Positions 1 through 5,100 of a stretch of 8,308 nucleotides of DNA are shown here, piece by piece. Position 1 is the first letter of the stretch. Each line of letters opens with the position of its first letter. Under the pieces are notes generated by a model, which saw nothing but the letters and a program-made list of their open reading frames with translations, did not search any database and was not told where the DNA came from. The position numbers were made by a program, and so were the translations under genes. The DNA comes from a bacterium (lineage in GTDB: Bacteria; Cyanobacteriota; Vampirovibrionia; Gastranaerophilales; Gastranaerophilaceae): assembly GCA_017995595.1 (NCBI GenBank), contig JAGOIO010000054.1:1-8308 (forward strand), in the 5' to 3' direction.

Positions 1-628
1 TTTGGCTCCTGAATATAAAGATAAAATTTCTAAATATGAAGATGTTTCTATTGAAAAGTGTGTTTTGGGGCAAATTGAACTTGCAGGTTGTAAAATTGAC
101 GATAAAAATCCTGATTTAGAGCTGATTGTTAATAATTTTGAAAAAGCGCAGGGCGAAATTGTTATGAATGTTGATACAAAGCATTTTGATGAGGCTTTTA
201 TTCCTCCTGAAAGTCCATATCTGATTGCAGATGTTAGATTTGCAAATGGGGCTGATAATAAATTTGTTAACGAATTCTTTAAAAATAAAATAGATTTGAA
301 AAATTTTTATGGCTATAGTGCTTGGAATACAAGTGCAAATTCTATTGGTAGCTTAATTTGTTGTGCTTTAGTTAAATTCTTTGCAAAGAATATTGATGAA
401 AATGCTTTTAAAAAAGTTCAATTTGTTCGATTTGCTGATGATTGGGCGTATCAGGCGAATGTAAGGCAAAGTTTAAAACATAAATATCAAAATCCGCAAA
501 TTTTGCCGTTAGAAAATGAAATAAAACCTTTTATGGATAAAATTAATAAGGTTTTAATTTCTGATTTTAATGCCGAATTTTCTTTTCCGTGGAACAGATT
601 TTTTGAGGTGGAAGTAAAAATTAAATGA
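1..628 (+). CDS. DUF4127 family protein, C-terminal part (5' end outside window)
   Basis: The reading frame is open from the left edge, so the gene begins upstream. The TTG at position 2 is most likely an internal Leu codon. What remains is about 208 residues, matching the C-terminal part of DUF4127 proteins (usually around 500 aa). Family hallmarks I recognise are ADVRFANGADN (residues 76-86 of the visible part), GYSAWNTSANSIG (104-116), RFADDWAYQANVR (143-155) and a closing PWNRFFEVEV. There is no signal peptide or membrane segment in this part. The biochemical function of DUF4127 is not established. The conserved Asp, Asn and Trp residues look enzyme-like, but that is inference. The stop overlaps the start of the next gene (ATGA at 625-628), implying co-transcription and translational coupling with the manganese-exporter-like gene. 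The family call is from memory of its motifs and is fairly secure. Confidence 0.8.
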   Translation, partial: LAPEYKDKISKYEDVSIEKCVLGQIELAGCKIDDKNPDLELIVNNFEKAQGEIVMNVDTKHFDEAFIPPESPYLIADVRFANGADNKFVNEFFKNKIDLKNFYGYSAWNTSANSIGSLICCALVKFFAKNIDENAFKKVQFVRFADDWAYQANVRQSLKHKYQNPQILPLENEIKPFMDKINKVLISDFNAEFSFPWNRFFEVEVKIK

Positions 629-1173
629 GTATTTTAGAAATTTTTATATTGGCTGTCGCACTTTCTATTGATGCGTGCGTTGTATCATTTTCGCAAGGCC
701 TTATTTTTACTCATAATAGAGTGAAAAATTCATTTTTATTAGCATTAGCCGTTGGCTTTTTCCAATTCTTTATGCCTGTTTTAGGCGGAGTTGGTGTTTC
801 TTTTGTGCAAAAAATAATAGAACCGTTTGCTCCATATATCGTTTTTACAATATTTTTAATCTTGGGTTTAAAATTTATAAAAGATGCACTTGACGGTGAG
901 GAAGAACAAAAATCTGTAAAGTGCGATTTGGGTGTCAAATATATTATTGCCGTTGCCGTTGCAACAAGCATTGATGCTTTAGCTGCCGGTGTAAACATTA
1001 GGTTATCTTCTCCCGATTTAATATTTCCATCTGTAATTATCGGTATTGTAACGTTTATAAACTCACTTTTGGGATTTTGGTCAGGACAATTTTTTAAACA
1101 TTTTCCATCAAAAAATCTCGAAATTTCAGGTGGTGTTATCCTGATTTTGCTTGCAATTAAAGCTATTTACTAG
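625..1173 (+). CDS. mntP: Putative manganese efflux pump, MntP family
   Basis: A 182-aa integral inner-membrane protein of the MntP (DUF204) family, which exports Mn(II) to prevent manganese toxicity. The two-repeat family architecture is visible. There are about six hydrophobic segments, and each half carries the SIDA signature: ALSIDACVVSF (Asp16) and ATSIDALAAG (Asp117). These correspond to the acidic transmembrane residues required for transport in E. coli MntP. A charged linker (GEEEQK, about residues 91-96) separates the halves. Length matches the family (about 180-190 aa). The start ATG overlaps the upstream stop, and GAGGTGG at 605-611 is a possible ribosome site. No yybP-ykoY manganese riboswitch can precede it directly because the upstream DNA is coding, so any Mn control would have to act at the head of the operon outside the window. 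Family membership is secure; the Mn substrate is inferred from the family. Confidence 0.9.
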   Translation: MSILEIFILAVALSIDACVVSFSQGLIFTHNRVKNSFLLALAVGFFQFFMPVLGGVGVSFVQKIIEPFAPYIVFTIFLILGLKFIKDALDGEEEQKSVKCDLGVKYIIAVAVATSIDALAAGVNIRLSSPDLIFPSVIIGIVTFINSLLGFWSGQFFKHFPSKNLEISGGVILILLAIKAIY

Positions 1174-1199
1174 AAATGTTAATTTTGTAAAATTTTTTC

Positions 1200-1227
1200 T
1201 TGAAATTGAAATTCGGCTCATTATATA
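1200..1227 (+). promoter_or_regulatory. Candidate sigma-70 promoter for the first Ser-rich gene
   Basis: TTGAAA (1200-1205) is followed after 16 bp by TATATA (1222-1227), in the 109-bp gap between the mntP stop and the Ser-rich gene. The region is a TA-alternating stretch, so the exact -10 is ambiguous (a second TATATA lies at 1233-1238). The gap and the terminator after the downstream gene argue for an independent transcript, but this assignment is weak. Confidence 0.35.
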
Positions 1228-1282
1228 TACTTTATATATACATAGAGAGTCCGTTAAAGAGATTTTAAGAAAGAGGCGTTAT

Positions 1283-1801
1283 ATGTCAGTAAATTCTGTT
1301 TCATCAGTATCAACATCACAAGTAGCATCATCTTCATCATCATCAAGTCAAATATCATCAAGCACAAAAAAGAAATTAGAAGAATTGGCAGCACAAGGCG
1401 TGAATGTTTCAAATATAAAGACAGAAGCACAAGCTGAAGCATTAATAAATAAAGTTGAATCAGCTCAACAACAACAAAAGGCTCAAGGTGCAAATGCTCA
1501 ACAAGGAAACAATTCAGAAGCAACGATAAAAACTGAAATTACAGACTTAGCTCAAAAAATGGGCGTTGCTGTTGGAAATGATGACAAAGTTTCAGATATA
1601 ATGGACAAAGTTTCACAAAAACTTACAGAACTTCAATCAAGTGCCGGTTCTGATGCTTCTAAAAAATCAGAATATGAGCAATATGCTTCTCAATATTCAG
1701 ATATTGAAAAAGAATACAATCAATCACAATCTGGTCAATCAATGATTTCTGGAAGCATGAACGGTATGGCAAATTATAACAAGGCTCTTTTAGGACTATA
1801 A
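1283..1801 (+). CDS. Ser/Gln-rich small protein of unknown function, paralogue A
   Basis: I do not recognise a named family. The chosen start is the ATG at 1283, preceded by AAAGAGG (1270-1276). The frame stays open further upstream to 1151, but that part runs through the promoter-like TA-rich gap. The product is 172 aa. The N-terminus is extremely Ser-rich (16 Ser in the first 27 residues, including seven in a row at 16-22). It is followed by Lys/Glu/Gln-rich, probably helical or coiled-coil sequence. There is no Cys, no Trp, no signal peptide and no membrane segment. Blocks shared with the gene at 2693-3202 are GVNVSNIKTE (39-48), SDIM (104-107), ELQSSAG (116-122) and SMNGMANYNK (158-167). 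The composition recalls disordered, exported or surface-structure proteins, but that is only analogy. It stands alone between its own leader and a strong hairpin. The frame is secure, the function unknown. Confidence 0.85.
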   Translation: MSVNSVSSVSTSQVASSSSSSSQISSSTKKKLEELAAQGVNVSNIKTEAQAEALINKVESAQQQQKAQGANAQQGNNSEATIKTEITDLAQKMGVAVGNDDKVSDIMDKVSQKLTELQSSAGSDASKKSEYEQYASQYSDIEKEYNQSQSGQSMISGSMNGMANYNKALLGL

Positions 1802-1838
1802 TTAATTATTAAGACTATAAATTAAAAAGATTGATAAA

Positions 1839-1875
1839 CAAAAAGACTGCGAAATTAAATTTCGCAGTCTTTTTG
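1839..1875. terminator. Bidirectional hairpin terminator between convergent genes
   Basis: A perfect 16-bp inverted repeat: arms 1839-1854 (core AGACTGCGAAA) and 1860-1875 (core TTTCGCAGTCT), with the 5-nt loop TTAAA. The right arm ends in TTTTTG and is followed by T-rich DNA. The left arm begins CAAAAA, giving a U-run for minus-strand transcripts as well. It lies 37 bp after the stop of the plus-strand Ser-rich gene and directly abuts the stop codon (1876) of the minus-strand gene, so it probably terminates both. Confidence 0.85.
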
Positions 1876-2490
1876 TTAGTTTTTATAGAATTTTAAATCT
1901 AAAAGCTTTTCTATTTTTGCAGAATCTATTATGCTATAGATTTTTTCGCAAAGCTCGTCTAACTCTTGGTTTGACAATTTTTCAAAATGTTTTGTACAAG
2001 ACGGAACTTGAACGTTATCTGTCGATTTTATTCCGATAAAGTTTTTGTTTATTTGTGCAAATTCAATATAAGCATTAAAAATATCAGATAAAAAAGGATT
2101 GATTTTTGCAGGGCGATTTGTGAAATATTTAAAATCACGATTAAGTGAGTTTATATATTCAAGTCCGAATTTTGCTTCAACGGCACAATCAAGCTCTTTT
2201 AAATCTTCTTTTGTCATATTATCAGTTGTGTTTCCTGATATTTCTTTAGCATCAGACTTAAAACGGCAAGAAATGAAGCTTCCCCAAAGGATACAACCAA
2301 GATAAAATGATGCACATTTTTCAATCATTCCGTAAATTGCAGTTTCATTTTTAATTAGCCAGAATTTTTTTTGATGATTAGCTTTAAGCTTAGAAAAATC
2401 TTGATTTATCAAAGCAACATTTTCAATCAAAGAAAAAGAAAGCTTAGAAAATCCGGGGTCAAAAGGTACAGTTTTATCAAATTTTTTCAT
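1876..2490 (-). CDS. Hypothetical protein, 204 aa
   Basis: No family recognised. The ATG start is at 2490-2488 (minus strand), preceded by a clean GGAGG (2499-2495) four bases upstream. The product is 204 aa with no obvious signal peptide. A short hydrophobic stretch lies around residues 59-73 (ASFYLGCILWGSFIS) but is short for a confident membrane helix. There are six cysteines (59, 66, 75, 102, 165, 181), three of them in and beside the hydrophobic stretch, without a CxxC pattern. The rest is mixed alpha-helical, with Lys/Asp/Glu-rich C-terminal sequence. It converges on the first Ser-rich gene across the shared terminator and is divergent from the second across a 202-bp regulatory gap, so it could be co-regulated with the latter. 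Ribosome site, promoter and terminator all support a real gene; function unknown. Confidence 0.75.
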   Translation of the reverse strand: MKKFDKTVPFDPGFSKLSFSLIENVALINQDFSKLKANHQKKFWLIKNETAIYGMIEKCASFYLGCILWGSFISCRFKSDAKEISGNTTDNMTKEDLKELDCAVEAKFGLEYINSLNRDFKYFTNRPAKINPFLSDIFNAYIEFAQINKNFIGIKSTDNVQVPSCTKHFEKLSNQELDELCEKIYSIIDSAKIEKLLDLKFYKN

Positions 2491-2517
2491 AAATCCTCCA
2501 TAAATAATTGTTTTTTT

Positions 2518-2546
2518 ATTTTATCTCAGGCACAATTCAAATTCAA
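2518..2546 (-). promoter_or_regulatory. Candidate sigma-70 promoter of the minus-strand hypothetical gene
   Basis: On the minus strand TTGAAT (2546-2541) is followed after exactly 17 bp by TAAAAT (2523-2518), within GATAAAAT. The predicted start of transcription is about 20 bases before the GGAGG site. A second TTGAAT lies immediately beside the first (2540-2535). Confidence 0.5.
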
Positions 2547-2569
2547 TAATAAGTAATGTAAAATTTCTG

Positions 2570-2642
2570 CTAAAAGCCTTAAATAACATGGATTTATCCT
2601 CTAAAAGCATTAAATATATGATGTGTTCTAAAGCATTATAAC
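2570..2642 (+). repeat. Three direct repeats (CTAAAAGCMTTAAATA-like) upstream of the second Ser-rich gene
   Basis: Copy 1 is CTAAAAGCCTTAAATA (2570-2585). Copy 2 is CTAAAAGCATTAAATA (2601-2616, 15 of 16 identical to copy 1). Copy 3 is the shorter CTAAAGCATTATAAC (2628-2642). Copies start 31 and 27 bp apart, roughly three helical turns each, so they would face nearly the same side of the DNA. Copy 3 includes TATAAC (2637-2642), a plausible -10 for the downstream gene, for which I see no good -35. The arrangement looks like operator sites for a regulator of the divergent pair; this is inference. Confidence 0.55.
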
Positions 2643-2692
2643 TTGTTTTCGCTATCATGTGTGTTGGTGGAGAAAACGAAAGGAGAGTTATC

Positions 2693-3202
2693 ATGACAAC
2701 AGAAGTAAATTCAATTAATTCAACGAGTGCTACATCTTCTACAAGCTCAACGAGTTCATCAAATACAGCATCAAATGCATTAACAGATGAAACAAAAGCA
2801 AAATTGTTAGCACTAGGAGTTGACGTATCAAACATTAAGACTGAAATGCAAGGAGAGATTGCACTTCAACAGGCACAAAGACAGCAAAAAACACAAGAAA
2901 CGGCAAAAAATTCGCAAGAGGATTCTGTAAAATCAGAAGCTCTTTCTTTAGCTTCAGAAGTTGGAGCGAGCGTATCATCTGATGCAACGACCTCTGACAT
3001 AATGAGTGCTATTTCTGCAAAAATTTCTGAATTGCAATCCTCAGCAGGAGCAGATGTTTCAAAAATGCAGCAAGTTGCAGAGTATCAACAGCAATATGAT
3101 TCATTATCAACTTCTATTGCTTCACAGCAAATGCAACAAGCTCAAATGGCGAGTTCAATGAACGGACTTGCAAATTATAATAAGATTTTTCAAAATATTT
3201 AG
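2693..3202 (+). CDS. Ser/Thr/Gln-rich small protein of unknown function, paralogue B
   Basis: No named family recognised; clearly a paralogue of the product of 1283-1801. The start is the ATG at 2693, with AAAGGAG at 2679-2685 seven bases upstream; an in-frame ATG at 2657 lacks a ribosome site. The product is 169 aa. It has a Ser/Thr tail (residues 2-31, with 11 Ser and 8 Thr), then Gln/Ala/Lys-rich, probably helical sequence. It has no Cys, Trp, signal peptide or membrane segment. Shared blocks are GVDVSNIKTE (42-51), SDIM (101-104), ELQSSAG (113-119) and SMNGLANYNK (155-164). These come in the same order and at nearly the same spacing as in paralogue A. The middle (52-80) and the segment at about 120-154 vary. 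The upstream region carries three direct repeats, so its regulation probably differs from that of paralogue A, whose leader has none. Frame secure, function unknown. Confidence 0.87.
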   Translation: MTTEVNSINSTSATSSTSSTSSSNTASNALTDETKAKLLALGVDVSNIKTEMQGEIALQQAQRQQKTQETAKNSQEDSVKSEALSLASEVGASVSSDATTSDIMSAISAKISELQSSAGADVSKMQQVAEYQQQYDSLSTSIASQQMQQAQMASSMNGLANYNKIFQNI

Positions 3203-3211
3203 TTAGGTTTT

Positions 3212-3247
3212 TTCCTTCAGGCTTTTGATACCAAAAGCCTGAAGGAA
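3212..3247. repeat. Perfect 16-bp hairpin after the second Ser-rich gene, no T-tract
   Basis: Arms 3212-3227 (TTCCTTCAGGCTTTTG) and 3232-3247 are exact reverse complements around the loop ATAC. It begins 10 bp after the stop codon, the usual place for a terminator. However, the six T residues lie on the 5' side (3208-3213) and the 3' flank is TATAACTG, so it is not a canonical intrinsic terminator in either direction. It may end or stabilise the mRNA. Confidence 0.75.
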
Positions 3248-3270
3248 TATAACTGACCTGAAATTTCCTC

Positions 3271-3359
3271 GCTAATTATTTCTAAACTAAAAGCTAAGCG
3301 AACTTGCTTCACTCAAACAACCGCTTAGCTCTGCCGTTGTTTCGTTAAGTAATAATTGC
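3271..3359. repeat. Nested inverted repeats in intergenic DNA
   Basis: Inner arms AGCTAAGCG (3292-3300) and CGCTTAGCT (3322-3330) are perfect complements 21 bp apart. Outer arms AATTATT (3274-3280) and AATAATT (3351-3357) are also complementary. Allowing a one-base bulge, the outer pair extends by GC on each side (3271-3272 with 3358-3359). The 249-bp gap from 3203 to 3451 holds no convincing coding frame. The nested arrangement could be a folded RNA, a terminator for the minus-strand HAD gene, or a small element remnant. Confidence 0.45.
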
Positions 3360-3361
3360 TC

Positions 3362-3392
3362 AAAAATAAAAGGTCGGGAACCAATGTTGAAA
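3362..3392 (+). repeat. Dispersed direct repeat, copy 1
   Basis: Starts with AAAAATAAAAGGTCGGG (3362-3378), identical over 17 bases to 4109-4125. It continues through AATGTTG with single-base differences and one-base indels, over about 31 bp. A further weak match, TCTGAACA, follows about 50 bp later in each copy (3421-3428 and about 4167-4174), suggesting degenerate copies of a longer repeat. Confidence 0.6.
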
Positions 3393-3451
3393 GCTTTGTA
3401 CTCACGCATCACAACGTAATTCTGAACAAGGTCAAACATTTATAAATCAGG

Positions 3452-3781
3452 TTATTTCCAATAGACTTTAAAATTATTTATTTCATCAACAGACTTGTCA
3501 AAATCACCATTAAAACAAACACATCTGTCATCAACATATAAATATGCTAAATCCTTTGTATTAGTTATATCAGAAATAAATTCATCTAAATTATACTTAA
3601 TAAGCCACTTAGCCGTAAGCAACTTATTTCTGGTTGTAAAAAATTTTATATCAAAATTTTTTGAAAGTTTTTGTAAAAAATCGTTTGCTCCTGACTTAAT
3701 CTCTGGAATAATATTTTTATCAAAATTTCCGTCATATTGATTCAGAACTCCGTCTAAATCTATTAATATTGTCTTTGCCAA
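3452..3781 (-). CDS. Small HAD-superfamily phosphatase-like protein
   Basis: A 109-aa cytoplasmic protein with the core HAD motifs in order. Motif I is ILIDLDGVLN (residues 5-14; both Asp of DxDG present, the first being the expected nucleophile). A Thr-rich motif II is KFFTTRN (46-52). An acidic motif IV is YLYVDDRCVCFNGDF (80-94). No cap insertion is visible, so it belongs with compact, capless HAD phosphatases; the substrate cannot be told. A Lys in K76 or nearby (NTKDL) may serve as motif III. The start is TTG, chosen because AAAAGGA (3794-3788) lies six bases upstream on the minus strand and no suitable ATG exists nearby. It is divergent from the XRE-type regulator with a 65-bp gap and may be controlled by it. 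The pair is bracketed by a direct repeat. Confidence 0.8.
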   Translation of the reverse strand: MAKTILIDLDGVLNQYDGNFDKNIIPEIKSGANDFLQKLSKNFDIKFFTTRNKLLTAKWLIKYNLDEFISDITNTKDLAYLYVDDRCVCFNGDFDKSVDEINNFKVYWK

Positions 3782-3799
3782 ACTATATCCTTTTCCGTA

Positions 3800-3811
3800 T
3801 CACGTTCGTGA
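3800..3811. promoter_or_regulatory. Palindrome in the HAD/XRE divergent gap, candidate operator
   Basis: TCACGTTCGTGA is an inverted repeat with perfect 5-bp arms around a TT centre. It lies just upstream of GATAAT (3816-3821), a plausible -10 for the XRE-type gene (its -35 is poor). A small HTH repressor encoded next door could bind here to control itself and the HAD gene; this is inference from position only. Confidence 0.35.
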
Positions 3812-3846
3812 AAGCGATAATTAAATTTTAACATTAAAATGAAAAA

Positions 3847-4116
3847 ATGCAAGATAAAAAATCGGATAAAAAGAAAATTATATTACAGGCTTTGGCAAAA
3901 ACTATGAAAGAATTAAGAGGAAATCAAAGCCAATTTATGTTAGCTTCGGAAAATGATATTTCAATTTCTATTATTAGTTCGGCAGAAAGAGGATTAAAAG
4001 ACCCACAGTTAACAACTTTATTTAAACTTGCGGAAGCGTATGACATAGAATTAGACGCTTTTATTTCAAAAATAATTAAAAATTTACCTAATAATTTCTT
4101 TTTAATAGAAAAATAA
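3847..4116 (+). CDS. XRE-family helix-turn-helix transcriptional regulator
   Basis: An 89-aa protein made up almost wholly of one Cro/C1-type helix-turn-helix domain (about residues 14-76). The region QSQFMLASENDISISIISSAERGL (27-50) fits helices 2 and 3. It is followed by the typical family tail DPQLTTLFKLAEAYDIELDAFI (52-73). The N-terminus is Lys/Asp-rich. The start at ATG 3847 has no clear Shine-Dalgarno site; an ATG at 3839 is out of frame, so the start is less certain than the frame. The domain binds operator DNA as a dimer in known members. The target here is probably the palindrome-bearing gap shared with the divergent HAD gene. The last codons and stop lie within the second copy of a dispersed repeat (4109-4139), so the C-terminus (FFLIEK) may have been shaped by that junction. 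Confidence 0.85.
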   Translation: MQDKKSDKKKIILQALAKTMKELRGNQSQFMLASENDISISIISSAERGLKDPQLTTLFKLAEAYDIELDAFISKIIKNLPNNFFLIEK

Positions 4117-4139
4117 AAGGTCGGGGACAATGTTGGAAA
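4109..4139 (+). repeat. Dispersed direct repeat, copy 2
   Basis: Second copy of the 3362-3392 repeat: 17 identical bases from 4109, then GGACAATGTTGGAAA in place of GAACCAATGTTGAAA. It overlaps the last two codons and the stop of the XRE-type gene. Downstream, 4140-4205 is non-coding. It contains a small TTTAAC-GCT-GTTAAA hairpin (4149-4163) and TTCGGCATGACGAT (4189-4202), which resembles half of a REP-like palindrome. Confidence 0.6.
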
Positions 4140-4205
4140 TTGAAAAATTTTAACGCTGTTAAAGGCTCTGAACATTTGACCCATGAGTTCGGCATGACGA
4201 TAGGC

Positions 4206-4233
4206 TTGAAAAATCCTTAAAAAGTGGTATAAT
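4206..4233 (+). promoter_or_regulatory. Strong sigma-70 promoter of the pilin gene
   Basis: TTGAAA (4206-4211), a 16-bp spacer and a perfect TATAAT (4228-4233) preceded by TGG, which fits an extended -10. Transcription would begin near 4240. This excludes an in-frame ATG at 4232, inside the -10, as the start codon and supports the ATG at 4265. Confidence 0.8.
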
Positions 4234-4264
4234 GGATATGTTTATACACGAAAAAGGAATTAGA

Positions 4265-4948
4265 ATGAAAAAGGCCTTTACGTTAGCTGAAGTATTAATA
4301 ACGCTTGGTATAATCGGTATTGTTGCTGCTTTAACTATTCCTACTCTTATGCAAAAAACTCAAGAGCATGAAACTATTTCTAAATTGAAAAAAGTTTATG
4401 CAACTTTAACTAATGCTTATGAACTTGCGGTTAATGAAAATGGTTCTATGGACGGGTGGAACATAACAACAGATTCTGCAGGTTTAACAAATCTGGTTAC
4501 ACCGTTATTACCTCATTTGCAAGTCGCTAAAAACTGTGGTACCGGAACAGGTTGTTTTCCAAATGTTATTTATAAACGTCAAGATAATGGTAATCAATAT
4601 AATTGGGAAACCGTTACTGACAGATATAAGATTCAATTATCTGATGGAACATTGGTAATGTTTAATACCGCTTACGTTGATCCATCTATAAAATATGCTC
4701 AAATATATGTTGATTTAAATGGTTTTAAGAAGCCAAATAAATTGGGCGAAGATTTTTTCTATTTCTATATTTATAAAAATCCTGAAAAAATATTGCCTGC
4801 AGGAGTCCCTTCTGTTGAAGGAAATGATGCTATGAATAATTGTTATAATTCAGGTTGGAATTGTGCGGCTTGGGTTCTGCAATATGAAAACATGGACTAT
4901 TTGCATTGTAGCGGTTTAACCTGGGGCGGTAAAACAAAATGCGATTAG
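4265..4948 (+). CDS. Type IV pilin-like protein with prepilin N-terminus
   Basis: A 227-aa prepilin. The start at ATG 4265 is set by AAGGA (4254-4258) and the promoter at 4206-4233. The leader MKKA is only four residues. Cleavage by prepilin peptidase is expected between Ala4 and Phe5, followed by FTLAE with the conserved Glu at mature position 5 and a hydrophobic helix (about residues 5-30) that serves as membrane anchor and assembly core. The C-terminal domain carries six cysteines (91, 97, 193, 200, 215, 226), probably disulfide-paired outside the membrane. It also has YVDLNGFKKPNKLGEDFF (148-165), whose spaced Asp/Asn residues could bind calcium. The ending CSGLTWGGKTKCD looks like that of the expanded pilin-like families of gut Melainabacteria. 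It is transcribed alone; no pilus assembly genes are in the window. It could be a major or minor pilin or a type II secretion pseudopilin. Confidence 0.88.
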   Translation: MKKAFTLAEVLITLGIIGIVAALTIPTLMQKTQEHETISKLKKVYATLTNAYELAVNENGSMDGWNITTDSAGLTNLVTPLLPHLQVAKNCGTGTGCFPNVIYKRQDNGNQYNWETVTDRYKIQLSDGTLVMFNTAYVDPSIKYAQIYVDLNGFKKPNKLGEDFFYFYIYKNPEKILPAGVPSVEGNDAMNNCYNSGWNCAAWVLQYENMDYLHCSGLTWGGKTKCD

Positions 4949-5011
4949 TTAAATACTAAATTCTATTTTGCTCGGTTTGGCATGAAAAGAATTGATTTAT
5001 CATTTACGCAA

Positions 5012-5049
5012 AGACGGCGAAATTATTTTTTAAAATAATTTCGCCGTCT
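5012..5049. terminator. Hairpin terminator between pilin gene and glnA
   Basis: Perfect 18-bp inverted repeat: 5012-5029 and 5032-5049, with GC-rich base AGACGGCGAAA and AT-rich top. On the plus strand it is followed by CTCTTTTGTATATTT. It sits 63 bp after the pilin stop and 51 bp after the glnA stop of the opposing strand, so it may serve both convergent genes. A second, weaker inverted repeat (TTTTGTATA 5053-5061 with TATACAAAA 5073-5081) follows it. Confidence 0.8.
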
Positions 5050-5100
5050 CTCTTTTGTATATTTGAAGATGCTATACAAAAACTTTTATATTTTTTAAAT

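Noticed and set aside
1151..1282. Longer start for the first Ser-rich protein, adding 44 N-terminal residues
   Set aside because: The extension begins inside mntP and crosses a TA-rich promoter-like gap. The ATG at 1283 has a good ribosome site and matches the start of the paralogue.
1174..1282. Manganese riboswitch or other metal sensor near mntP
   Set aside because: mntP is preceded by coding sequence, and the gap after it shows no yybP-ykoY-like conserved core.
2629..2655. Sigma-28 (flagellar) promoter for the second Ser-rich gene: TAAAGCAT then TTCGCTAT
   Set aside because: The -10 matches GCCGATAA at only about half its positions; too weak to support a flagellar link.
2657..2692. Upstream in-frame ATG for the second Ser-rich protein
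   Set aside because: It has no ribosome site, while AAAGGAG lies at the right distance before the ATG at 2693.
3452..4116. HAD/XRE pair as a toxin-antitoxin system
   Set aside because: The genes are divergent rather than an overlapping operon, and the HAD protein shows phosphatase motifs rather than a known toxin fold. Nothing supports it beyond small size.
4232..4264. Upstream in-frame ATG for the pilin gene
   Set aside because: It lies within the TATAAT -10 element, and the prepilin leader begins naturally at the ATG at 4265.
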